Shown in pieces: positions 28,610 through 36,315 of a DNA stretch of 64,000 bases (its first letter is position 1; each line of letters begins with the position of its first letter). Location of the stretch: contig ONHW01000009.1 of the NCBI GenBank assembly GCA_900317745.1, forward strand, positions 1 through 64,000, read 5' to 3'. Position numbers and translations under genes: made by a program. The notes under the pieces are model-generated. The model saw only the letters and a program-made list of their open reading frames with translations. It was not told the DNA's origin and searched no databases. The DNA comes from an uncultured Bacteroidales bacterium (GTDB taxonomy: Bacteria > Bacteroidota > Bacteroidia > Bacteroidales > Paludibacteraceae).

Positions 28610-29140
28610 CTACCAAACAAACAACCCGTATTGGTAAATATATTCCTTTGCCGGAAATTCCACCTTTACCCCTATTCTTTCTAATGTTTTCACCACATTA
28701 CATCCCGTTGCATCCCATGGCACGCGTGCTTGTTCCGGGTGTCTGCATTTCTCTGCCGCACAACCTTCCTCGCACAACTGGCAACTGCATCCTATGAACG
28801 ATTCTGCCATCGCATTGTTTCGTTTGAACAACTCCCCCTCCAGATATAACATTGCCTTGTGCAACTTAACTACCGCTTCCCTGAATTGCTCTTGCGTCAC
28901 ACTGCCTTTCATCGCCACTTTGCCGATCAGCACCGCCTTATGCTCGTACTCGTTGATTATTTTTCGGTAATCCAGTTCCGGCATTTTCCCCGGGCACGTC
29001 CATTTCACCCCGTGGTTCTTGCAATGGCAGCATTTCAGCCTCACCCGTTCTTCAAATACAATATCTTCGTATTGTATCTCCCTCACTTCCATCTCCGGGT
29101 ACTTCTCCTGCAATATCTCTTTCAGTTCCTCAATACTCAT
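28610..29140 (-). CDS. DUF2284 cysteine-rich putative metal-binding protein
   Basis: 176 residues with many cysteines: CCHCKNHGVKWTCPG near 38-50, then CSCQLCEEGCAAEKCRHP near 118-135 and a late TGCNVVKTLERIG. This is the pattern of DUF2284 proteins, thought to bind a metal or iron-sulfur centre; function unknown. It starts MSIEELKEILQEKYP. Its first codons are part of a 29-bp tandem repeat extending upstream (29141-29198). It has a possible promoter about 290 bases upstream. It lies upstream of the glycan-tailoring run on the same strand but is separated from it by 142 bases of repeats. Confidence 0.85.
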   Translation of the reverse strand: MSIEELKEILQEKYPEMEVREIQYEDIVFEERVRLKCCHCKNHGVKWTCPGKMPELDYRKIINEYEHKAVLIGKVAMKGSVTQEQFREAVVKLHKAMLYLEGELFKRNNAMAESFIGCSCQLCEEGCAAEKCRHPEQARVPWDATGCNVVKTLERIGVKVEFPAKEYIYQYGLFVW

Positions 29141-29198
29141 TTTGTATATTTCACTTTCTCAACACTCATTTCGTATATTTCACTTTCTCAACACTTAT
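29141..29198 (-). repeat. 29-bp tandem repeat abutting the DUF2284 start codon
   Basis: Two 29-bp units (29141-29169 and 29170-29198) differing at two positions. A third, partial unit is the first part of the gene itself. On the minus strand the near copy begins ATGAGTGTTGAGAAAGTG and the gene begins ATGAGTATTGAGGAACTG, so the start region appears duplicated. The near copy can be read for ten codons before a stop. Confidence 0.85.
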
Positions 29199-29296
29199 TT
29201 TATTATGTGTCCTGTGCGGGCGATTTCCATGAGCCCGTTTGTCTCCGCCCACTTTTCCCATTCCGCGGCATATTTCGTTTTCCCTTTCTGCGGCAT
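29195..29296 (-). CDS. Possible 33-residue ORF in the DUF2284 leader
   Basis: Reads MPQKGKTKYAAEWEKWAETN then GLMEIARTGHIIK and a TAA. The composition (alternating charged and aromatic residues, amphipathic helix potential) looks more like a real peptide than chance. It ends within the 29-bp repeat. No clear ribosome site and no known family; it could be a leader peptide or a gene remnant. Confidence 0.25.
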   Translation of the reverse strand: MPQKGKTKYAAEWEKWAETNGLMEIARTGHIIK

Positions 29297-29430
29297 ATTT
29301 GCCGCAGGGTTATCCCTGTTGTGTTCTTTTCCCTTTCCATGTCACATTTCCATCGGTATTCTCCTTAAGCGCAGCGGTGTTCAGTTTTCGGCGGTATTCC
29401 GCCGATTATTCCCCCAAATCCTTCCAGCCT
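29199..29430 (-). other. Structured leader between a minus-strand promoter and the DUF2284 gene
   Basis: Read on the minus strand this shows two compact hairpins, TCGGCGG-AATA-CCGCCGA (about 29389-29406) and CTGCGGC-AAATAT-GCCGCAG (about 29287-29306), and a looser CGGGC...GCCCG pair. Between them AAGGAG precedes a three-codon ORF. No known riboswitch was recognised. Confidence 0.45.
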
Positions 29431-29462
29431 GCAAAGTTACAAAAAAAAATGCACATTTGCAA
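29431..29462 (-). promoter_or_regulatory. Minus-strand promoter upstream of DUF2284
   Basis: TTTG (29462-29459, extended TTTGCAAATG), 20 bases, TAACTTTG (29438-29431). Transcription would run about 290 bases through a structured leader before the DUF2284 ATG. Confidence 0.7.
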
Positions 29463-29989
29463 ATCTTCTCGCAGAAAAATTGCACGTAAGTGCATTTTTA
29501 GCGCAGGAGTACCTGCCTATGCTCGCATAATGGCAGGTGCTACGGCACTAAAAAAGGTAATCGCGTCAGCGATATTTTTCTGCGGGAACACTTGCCTAAA
29601 TGCACAGCATTGCTGCACTGTAATTTCGGAGGGTCCCTTTAGGGGCGCGCTCTCTTCCCGCTCCCTTCCCGTTCCATTTCCGTCCCGTTTTCGATTCATT
29701 ATCGAACCCTTACCGCATGATAACCGCAACATATCCGTAAGATAACCGTAGGATAACAAGCCTAAAATTCATTTTTCATGCACATACTATATATATACAT
29801 AGTATATATATACTTTCTGTTCATTTTTCCACAAAAATACAACCTCATTCATCTCTCGCGTTTCCTCCGTTTTAGCCGTCTTTTTCCCACTCACCTTATC
29901 CTCGCCAAGCTTTCCCTTTGCTTTTACCTTAGCTTTTGTTTTGTTTGTGTCTCGCTTTTGAATATATTTTGCACAATTTTTCAAAAATA
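29463..29989. other. Non-coding stretch before murC
   Basis: About 525 bases. Several small hairpins are visible (TGCAC-GTAA-GTGCA near 29481, ATCGC-GTCA-GCGAT near 29562, AATGC-ACA-GCATT near 29598). The rest is low-complexity, pyrimidine-rich and then AT-rich. Open frames here show no domain. A small RNA is possible but not supported by any recognised family. Confidence 0.4.
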
Positions 29990-30021
29990 TTTGCAAATAC
30001 GATTTTTTTTTCGTATCTTTG
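29990..30021 (+). promoter_or_regulatory. murC promoter
   Basis: TTTG (29990-29993, TTTGCAAAT), 20 bases, TATCTTTG (30014-30021), 55 bases before the murC ATG. It probably drives the murC-ftsQ-ftsA-ftsZ run. Confidence 0.85.
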
Positions 30022-30042
30022 TAGGTTGAATTGCAATACACC

Positions 30043-30067
30043 CACAAATCTACCTTGTAGATTCGTG
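30043..30067 (+). promoter_or_regulatory. Hairpin in the murC leader
   Basis: CAC-A-AATCTAC loop CTT GTAGATT-C-GTG: a 7-bp plus 3-bp stem with one mismatch and a three-base loop, ending nine bases before the ATG at 30077. It would sit over the ribosome entry site and could limit translation of the division operon. Confidence 0.55.
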
Positions 30068-30076
30068 AATTTGAAT

Positions 30077-31456
30077 ATGACTGACACAGATAAACAAATA
30101 TTCTTCTTAGGCATCGGCGGCATTGGCATGAGTGCCTTGGCGCGCTATTTCCGGCACGAAGGATACACCGTTGCCGGTTACGACCGTACACCCTCTGACC
30201 TCACACACGCTCTTGAGCGCGAAGGGATCAGCGTTTTTTACGATGACAACGTCAATCTCCTACCCTTTGTGCCTGACAATCTGCCTGTTGTCTGGACACC
30301 CGCCGTTCCCACTGACACGCACTTATACCAATATCTGCTATCACACGGCGCACATATACAGAAACGCGCACAAGCCTTGGGACAGATCACTTCCCTGAAA
30401 AAACCTCTTTGCGTAGCAGGTACACACGGCAAAACGACCACCAGCACTATCCTCGCACACTTGTTACGCCAATCGCACATCGGCACAAGCGCTTTCCTCG
30501 GCGGATTGAGCGAAAACTACCATACGAACCTGCTCCTTGACAGCAACAGCCCGTTTGTTGTCGTCGAGGCGGATGAGTTCGACAGGAGTTTTCACCACCT
30601 GCGCCCGTTCATGTCTGTTGTCACCAGCGTCGATCCCGACCACCTGGACATCTACGGCACGCCCGATGCCTACCGCGAGAGCTTTGAGCATTACTGCAGC
30701 CTTGTGTCTGACACGCTGCTGCTCAAATACGGTCTTACCGACAAACTGCATATCGGCAGCAACGCAAAAGTCTTCACCTACTCTGCCGAAGACAACCGCG
30801 CAGATTATTTCGCCGCGAACATCATTGCCGCAGAAGGCAGTCTCTCCTTCGATCTGCATTACCCGAACGGCGTTATCGAAAATATCACCTTGGGCGTTCC
30901 TGTCTGGGTGAACATCGAGAACAGCATTGCCGCTGCGGCTATCGCTATGCTCAACGGCGTTACACCCGATGAGGTTCGTACTGGATTGGCTTCGTTTGCA
31001 GGCGTGCACAGGCGGTTCAATATCCATGTGCAAAACCCGCAAATAACCTATATCGACGATTACGCCCACCATCCGCAAGAGATTGCTGCGTCAATCGCCT
31101 CTGTCCGCAAACTATATCCCACACGGCATTTCCTGGGTATCTTCCAGCCGCACCTCTACACGCGCACACGCGACTTTGCCGACGAGTTTGCTGCTGTTCT
31201 CTCTACCTTGGACGAAGTCATTCTTCTGCCCATTTATCCGGCACGCGAACTGCCCATTCCCGGCATAGACTCCGAAATGCTCTTGGGCAAAATATCTTTG
31301 CCCGACAAACATCTGCTGTCCAAGCAAGCCCTTGTCGCCGAGATTGCCGAACGAGCTCATAAAATGGCGCCTGTTGTCGTACTCACCATCGGAGCCGGCG
31401 ACATCGACCGACTCGTTCCCGACATAACCGACAAACTCAACAACATTAACGGATAG
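30077..31456 (+). CDS. murC: UDP-N-acetylmuramate--L-alanine ligase
   Basis: 459 residues from the ATG at 30077; the open frame upstream crosses the promoter. The N-terminal Rossmann motif GIGGIGMSALARY, the ATP loop AGTHGKTTTS, VEADEFDRSFHHL and SVDPDHLDIYG, and the C-terminal DDYAHHPQEI are all present. It adds L-Ala to UDP-MurNAc, the first peptide step of peptidoglycan synthesis in the cytoplasm. The Mur ligase Mpl shares these motifs, but the position directly before ftsQ makes murC the better call. The stop overlaps the ftsQ GTG start. Confidence 0.95.
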   Translation: MTDTDKQIFFLGIGGIGMSALARYFRHEGYTVAGYDRTPSDLTHALEREGISVFYDDNVNLLPFVPDNLPVVWTPAVPTDTHLYQYLLSHGAHIQKRAQALGQITSLKKPLCVAGTHGKTTTSTILAHLLRQSHIGTSAFLGGLSENYHTNLLLDSNSPFVVVEADEFDRSFHHLRPFMSVVTSVDPDHLDIYGTPDAYRESFEHYCSLVSDTLLLKYGLTDKLHIGSNAKVFTYSAEDNRADYFAANIIAAEGSLSFDLHYPNGVIENITLGVPVWVNIENSIAAAAIAMLNGVTPDEVRTGLASFAGVHRRFNIHVQNPQITYIDDYAHHPQEIAASIASVRKLYPTRHFLGIFQPHLYTRTRDFADEFAAVLSTLDEVILLPIYPARELPIPGIDSEMLLGKISLPDKHLLSKQALVAEIAERAHKMAPVVVLTIGAGDIDRLVPDITDKLNNING

Positions 31457-32187
31457 TGTCACTCAAACGGAAAATATTGAATTACTGTATCGCGACAGTT
31501 TTGGCTGCCGTGGTTATCTTTGCCGGTGTGACAACCTCACGCCGTGCCGCCAATCCCGTTTGCTCCGCTATCACGATTGTAGTCAAGGACAGCACAGCCC
31601 GGCAATACGTCACACCTGCCGAACTGCGCTTGCAACTCATTCAGGCAGGCTTATGGCAAGTGGGCGAACCTTTGTCAAAAATCTCCTGTCATAAGATCGA
31701 ACAGAACCTGCTCACCCATCCTATGTTACGGCGTGCCGAGTGCTACGAACTGACCAACGGCGAGGTGCGCATCATTGTCACACAGCGCCAACCCGTTGTA
31801 CGTATTGCCGGAGACGAACATTACTTCATCGATTCCGACCGGAAGATTATGCCTGTCACAGCAGCTGTCAATACACCCGTTATTGTCGTCAGCGGACGCA
31901 TCGGCAAACAACAGGCGCTCGGGGAGATGTACGACTTTGTCGTATGGCTCAACCGAAACAACTTCTGGCGAAGCAAGATTCATAATATCCGAGTCGCCAA
32001 TCCCAAGATGATCGAACTCATCGATGCCGAACACAACTACACAATCATCATAGGTTCGCTCGATGCTGCTCAGCAACGACTTGACGAACTCGAAACACTT
32101 TATACCGACGGCTTTGAACGAATCGGATATCCTAACTACAAGCAAATTGATTTGCAATTCAACGGACAAATTATAGGCAGAAAATAA
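31456..32187 (+). CDS. ftsQ: Cell division protein FtsQ/DivIB
   Basis: 243 residues with a GTG start overlapping the murC stop (TAGTG). Short cytoplasmic basic N-terminus, one membrane segment near residues 8-28, then a POTRA-like domain (ITIVVKDSTARQYVTPAEL...GLWQ) and FtsQ beta domain (RQPVVRIAGDEHYFIDSDRKIMPV). FtsQ links early and late divisome proteins in the inner membrane. Sequence is weakly conserved in this phylum, so the call rests on topology, POTRA form and position between murC and ftsA. Confidence 0.85.
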   Translation: MSLKRKILNYCIATVLAAVVIFAGVTTSRRAANPVCSAITIVVKDSTARQYVTPAELRLQLIQAGLWQVGEPLSKISCHKIEQNLLTHPMLRRAECYELTNGEVRIIVTQRQPVVRIAGDEHYFIDSDRKIMPVTAAVNTPVIVVSGRIGKQQALGEMYDFVVWLNRNNFWRSKIHNIRVANPKMIELIDAEHNYTIIIGSLDAAQQRLDELETLYTDGFERIGYPNYKQIDLQFNGQIIGRK

Positions 32188-32222
32188 TAATAACTAATTG
32201 GTATTTATCTTGATAATTGAAT

Positions 32223-33476
32223 ATGGTACGAAAGACTGATATACCCCAACCCCTTGTCGCCATGAACATTGGCAGCTCATGCGTACGCGCTATTGCTGCC
32301 GATTGGGATGAACGACACAATACGTTCCACATCCTCGGATGCGAATACTCCAACCGCCACCAGAGCGTGGAAAAAGGTATTCCTACCAACTCCAGCGATG
32401 TAGGATTTGTGCTCAACGAGACCTGGAAGAAACTCTGCAACCGCGTCGGACGCGGCGAACTGAAGAACATTTTCGTCTGTGTTGGCGGGCGTTCATTACA
32501 ATCCGTTCATGTGGAGGCTCATCGCCAGCAACGACGCTCTGAGATCAAGCAAAAACTACTCAACGAAATGATCCGCGAGTGCTCCGAGAAAATCGAGGCT
32601 CGCACTCCGGCAGCCGGTGTTCTTTCCGTTCTACCCGAACGATGGGAAGTGGACGAGCAGTATTTCGATGAAGCGCCTATCAAGCAACTCGGCAAAGACA
32701 TAACACTTTATGCCACAGCCTTTGTCATGCGCAAGGAGTATTGCACCAAAATGGACGACACGATCAAACGTGCCGGTTTGGCTATCTTCAACCGCGAAGT
32801 TATTCCCGACGCATGCATCACAGCTCTCACAACCGATGAGGAACGCGAGAACGGTTGCGCGGTTATTGATATGGGTGCACAAACCACTACCCTCACTATC
32901 TTCAAGGACAACCAGTTCCAACTCACCAAAGTAGTGCCGCTCGGTGGCTATCATGTCAGCCATGATATAGAAACGCTGGGTATATCCTCGATAAATGCCG
33001 AGAAACTCAAGTGCAAATGGGGCACACTCAGTCTCAAGCCCGAGGAGGTAGACAAAGGCTTGCGCGTTCCCGCGGCACGCGAAGGCGAAGAACCGCTGAT
33101 TGTCACACGCGGCAACCTCAGTTCTATCATCGCCTGCCGTATCAACGAGATCATTATGCCCCTGCTCGCCGAAATAGAAAAGACAGAAGGCATACAAACC
33201 ATCTATCTCACAGGCGGAGGATCGATGCTGCGCGGTATAGTTCAGTTCCTGCGCAAGAAGACATCTATCCCCGTTGAGTACGGCTCGCACGCACAATGGC
33301 TGGCTGCCGATACCGAAGATGAGTTTTATCAGCCTTTGTACGGTTCCCTGATCGGCACGCTGTTGCTCGGACAAATGTACAAAGATGAGCACCCCGACGA
33401 AGAACCGCAACCCAAAACCGTGCTGGGCAAACTGCGCAAAGACCTGACCGATCTCTTCGGCGGTGAAGACTTTTAA
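32223..33476 (+). CDS. ftsA: Cell division protein FtsA
   Basis: 417 residues from ATG at 32223. Actin-like ATPase: phosphate-1 region VAMNIGSSCVRAIAADW, the phosphate-2 motif GCAVIDMGAQTTTLTIF and the adenosine motif IYLTGGGSMLRGI. The 1C domain lies between (SVHVEAHRQQRR...). The C-terminal KLRKDLTDLFGGEDF is the amphipathic membrane-targeting helix. It tethers FtsZ filaments to the membrane. It starts 35 bases after ftsQ and ends 55 before ftsZ. Confidence 0.95.
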   Translation: MVRKTDIPQPLVAMNIGSSCVRAIAADWDERHNTFHILGCEYSNRHQSVEKGIPTNSSDVGFVLNETWKKLCNRVGRGELKNIFVCVGGRSLQSVHVEAHRQQRRSEIKQKLLNEMIRECSEKIEARTPAAGVLSVLPERWEVDEQYFDEAPIKQLGKDITLYATAFVMRKEYCTKMDDTIKRAGLAIFNREVIPDACITALTTDEERENGCAVIDMGAQTTTLTIFKDNQFQLTKVVPLGGYHVSHDIETLGISSINAEKLKCKWGTLSLKPEEVDKGLRVPAAREGEEPLIVTRGNLSSIIACRINEIIMPLLAEIEKTEGIQTIYLTGGGSMLRGIVQFLRKKTSIPVEYGSHAQWLAADTEDEFYQPLYGSLIGTLLLGQMYKDEHPDEEPQPKTVLGKLRKDLTDLFGGEDF

Positions 33477-33531
33477 TTCAAGAACCTCAAATTAGTTCAA
33501 GATCATCAATTAACTGAAAAATCAACCTAAT

Positions 33532-34836
33532 ATGTCAGAAATAATACCTTTACCATTGGATTTGGAAGCCGAGAGTATCATCAAAGTGATGGGCGTGGGC
33601 GGCGGTGGCGGCAATGCCGTTAATCACATGTACAAAATGGGCATCAAGGACGTCAGTTTCCTTGTCTGCAATACCGACAAGATTGCCCTCGGGCAGTCAA
33701 GTGTTCCGTCCAAGTTACAGCTTGGTCCGGGATTGGGCGCTGGCGGCAAACCTGAACGTGCACGCGAACTGGCTCGCGAGAACCGCGACCGTATTCACGA
33801 GGCGTTGGATGACGGCACAAAGATGCTGTTTATCACAGCCGGTATGGGCGGCGGTACAGGTACAGGCGCTTCGCCTATCGTGGCGGAAGTGGCACAGGAG
33901 ATGGAGATCCTTACCGTTGGTATCGTTACTATACCGTTTGCTTTCGAGGGCAAACCGAAGATCCGCAAGGCACTTGTCGGCGTAGCCGAACTGGCGGAAC
34001 ATGTGGACGCGCTCCTCGTTATCAACAACGAGAAACTCTGCAAGATCTTCCCCGACCTCGATCTGCCTAACGCTTTCGACAAATCCGATGACGTCGTAGC
34101 CAATGCTGCCAAATCGATTGCCGAGATTATCACAGTGCCCGGATACATCAATACCGACTTTGCCGATGTCTATAACACCTTGAAGAAAGGCGGCGTAGCT
34201 ATCATGAACGTCGGCCAGGCAAGTGGCGAGGAACGTATCACACGCGCTATCAAGAACGCTTTGGAATCTCCGCTCGTCAACACCAACGATGTGCGTGGCG
34301 CGTCACGCGTGCTGCTGCAGTTCTACTGCTCGCACGACAACGCCATACGCATGAACGAGTTCAGCCAGATCACATCGTTCGTTGAGCAAGTAGGCGATGA
34401 AGTCGAAGTACAATGGGGCGCAAGTTATGATGACACCTTGGGCGACGATGTTCGCGTAACAATCATAGCCACAGGCTACAGCGTAAGCGATATACCCGGT
34501 ATCAACGCTATTCCGGTGGAGATCACCCGCCCGGCTGAACAAGCGGAAGAGAGCAAACCTGCACAGCCCGAAACGCTCGAGGATGCTATGGACCGCTTCT
34601 ATCCTGCCGATCAACCCGAACCTGCCGAAGAAACACCGGCTACGGAGACATCGGAAGAATCGGATACACAGGATTCAACGGAACCAACGGAGAATACCGA
34701 TACTACGGCTACGCCTCAGGCTCCTGCCAAACCGAATGTTGTCAAGAGTGACGTAATGGATTTCATCGACTTTGACGACGATGACGCACTTGCCGATGCC
34801 GAGGACCAACCCGCATGGATGCGAAACAGGAGATAA
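33532..34836 (+). CDS. ftsZ: Cell division GTPase FtsZ
   Basis: 434 residues. The GTP-binding tubulin domain has GVGGGGGNAVNHMY and the signature GMGGGTGTGASPI, with the T7-loop region TDFADVYNTLKKGG. An acidic, Pro/Thr-rich linker of about 80 residues (about 335-415) precedes the conserved C-terminal peptide DQPAWMRNRR, the binding site for FtsA. It forms the cytokinetic ring. Confidence 0.98.
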   Translation: MSEIIPLPLDLEAESIIKVMGVGGGGGNAVNHMYKMGIKDVSFLVCNTDKIALGQSSVPSKLQLGPGLGAGGKPERARELARENRDRIHEALDDGTKMLFITAGMGGGTGTGASPIVAEVAQEMEILTVGIVTIPFAFEGKPKIRKALVGVAELAEHVDALLVINNEKLCKIFPDLDLPNAFDKSDDVVANAAKSIAEIITVPGYINTDFADVYNTLKKGGVAIMNVGQASGEERITRAIKNALESPLVNTNDVRGASRVLLQFYCSHDNAIRMNEFSQITSFVEQVGDEVEVQWGASYDDTLGDDVRVTIIATGYSVSDIPGINAIPVEITRPAEQAEESKPAQPETLEDAMDRFYPADQPEPAEETPATETSEESDTQDSTEPTENTDTTATPQAPAKPNVVKSDVMDFIDFDDDDALADAEDQPAWMRNRR

Positions 34837-34860
34837 TTGACATCATAAATTTGAAATCAA

Positions 34861-35517
34861 ATGTCTCTCATCGATAAAATTATCACGTGGTACTCGGCGC
34901 ACATGAACTACGCGTCTATTACGGCATTGATGGCTGTTGAATCGTCGTTTATACCGTTTCCGTCAGAGGTCGTTATTCCTCCTGCAGCTTTTGTGGCAGG
35001 TCAGCCTGAGAGCGTGTTGTGCGCTACGGGCAACTATACTGTAGATGTTCTGCTGATTGTGCTGTTCGGAACGTTGGGCGCCATGATTGGAGCAATCATC
35101 AACTACGCTCTGTCTGTATGGCTCGGACGATTGATAATCTACAAGTTCGCCGATTCGCGCTTGGGACATTTGTGTCTGTTGTCGGGCGAGAAACTTGAGC
35201 GCGCCGAAGCCTATTTCCGCGAACACGGTAATGTTTCCACATTCATCGGCCGATTCATTCCGGGCATACGCCAACTGATTTCCATTCCTGCCGGATTGAG
35301 CCGCATGCATTTCGGCGCTTTCCTATGGTGGACGTTCTTGGGCGCATTCATTTGGAACTGTGTACTGGCTGCCATCGGATATATCGCAGCAGGTCAGATG
35401 AGTCTGATCAAGGAGTACAGCCACGAACTGAGCATCGTTCTTATCGCTCTGTTCGGTGTGGGTATAGCATACATTGTTATCAAGCAAATCATCAAGCGCA
35501 AGCGCGCTAAAAACTGA
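34861..35517 (+). CDS. DedA family membrane protein
   Basis: 218 residues with about five hydrophobic segments. Family motifs: ESSFIPFPSEVVIPPAAF near the N-terminus and the FIGRFIPGIRQLISIPAGLSRM segment with the conserved Arg/Pro pattern, then LWWTFLGAFIWN. DedA proteins are now linked to flipping of undecaprenyl phosphate or phospholipids across the inner membrane. It starts 24 bases after ftsZ, so it is probably read from the division transcript. Confidence 0.9.
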   Translation: MSLIDKIITWYSAHMNYASITALMAVESSFIPFPSEVVIPPAAFVAGQPESVLCATGNYTVDVLLIVLFGTLGAMIGAIINYALSVWLGRLIIYKFADSRLGHLCLLSGEKLERAEAYFREHGNVSTFIGRFIPGIRQLISIPAGLSRMHFGAFLWWTFLGAFIWNCVLAAIGYIAAGQMSLIKEYSHELSIVLIALFGVGIAYIVIKQIIKRKRAKN

Positions 35518-35530
35518 TCTCTGATTTCTG

Positions 35531-36235
35531 ATGTCTATTCTATCTCCCGTACTTGAACTGCTCTACCCCTCGTTGTGCGTCATTTGCCACCGAGGGGTAG
35601 ATTCGTATAATACGCTATGCGACGACTGCTTGCGCAAACTGCCGCGTACCGAACATCAACTGTTACGGGGAAACAAAGTAGAACAGTTATTCGACGACAT
35701 CAACCGCCCGCGCAAGAACTGGCGAGAGCCTCGTTTCGTGCGTGGCGGAGCATGGCTGCAATACGACGACAATGTGGCAACCGTCATTCATGCCGGCAAG
35801 TTCTTCGAGCGCCCCGAACTGGCACAGTACCTCGGCTCACAGGCTGCGCAAGAATGGATTGATACAGGATTCTTCGATGATATCGACCTGCTTGTGCCTG
35901 TCCCTATTCATCCGCACAGGTTGAGAGAACGCGGATATAACCAAAGCGAGTATATCTGCCGAGGAATAGCATCGGTCACAAACCTTCCTGTTGATACAAC
36001 AACTATCCTGCGCGTCAAAGATACGCCCAAACAATCCCAACTGACTGACGCACAACGCCAAAAGAACGTAGAGCACGCGTTCCATATACCCGAACCTGTC
36101 GTTTGGCACAAAAAGCATATTTTGCTCGTTGACGACGTTATCACTACCGGCGCCACAATCCGTAACTGCATAAAAGAGATAACGCCTATCCGGTCGTGCC
36201 GGATAAGCGTTTTCTCATTGTCGGTTGCCCGCTAA
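35531..36235 (+). CDS. comF: ComF family phosphoribosyltransferase-like protein
   Basis: 234 residues. The N-terminal zinc-finger pattern is CVICHRGVDSYNTLCDDCLRKL. The PRTase fold has VPVPIHPHRLRERGYNQSE and the PRPP loop ILLVDDVITTGAT. ComF acts in late steps of DNA uptake in naturally competent bacteria and is widely kept in non-competent ones. It begins 13 bases after dedA. The last codons (36181-36211) also form a strong hairpin. Confidence 0.9.
   Translation: MSILSPVLELLYPSLCVICHRGVDSYNTLCDDCLRKLPRTEHQLLRGNKVEQLFDDINRPRKNWREPRFVRGGAWLQYDDNVATVIHAGKFFERPELAQYLGSQAAQEWIDTGFFDDIDLLVPVPIHPHRLRERGYNQSEYICRGIASVTNLPVDTTTILRVKDTPKQSQLTDAQRQKNVEHAFHIPEPVVWHKKHILLVDDVITTGATIRNCIKEITPIRSCRISVFSLSVAR
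36181..36215 (+). terminator. Hairpin with T-run inside the 3' end of comF
   Basis: AACGCcTATCCGG, loop TCGTG, CCGGATAaGCGTT: a 13-bp stem with one mismatch followed by TTCTC. It overlaps the last coding stretch of comF and would end the murC-comF transcript. Confidence 0.65.
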
Positions 36236-36248
36236 GCTTTTTCTTTGA

Positions 36249-36315
36249 GCAGCCAAGCTTGGCTGCGGTCTTTACTCTTTCAGCGCAGCGGTCTATCAGC
36301 CGAAGGCGGTCTATT
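36249..36315. repeat. Composite intergenic repeat between convergent comF and nhaD
   Basis: Begins with the palindrome GCAGCCAAGCTTGGCTGC (36249-36266), then a unit ending CAGCGCAGCGGTCTATC and a unit AGCCGAAGGCGGTCTATTTT. Each module ends in CGGTCT. The last two modules are the same pair that is tandemly repeated in frame inside the DUF1295 gene (2026-2140). The element ends at the nhaD stop. Confidence 0.8.

Noticed and set aside
29239..29745. 168-codon plus-strand open frame before murC
   Set aside because: It covers pyrimidine-rich low-complexity DNA and hairpins; composition is not protein-like, and a minus-strand promoter lies within it.
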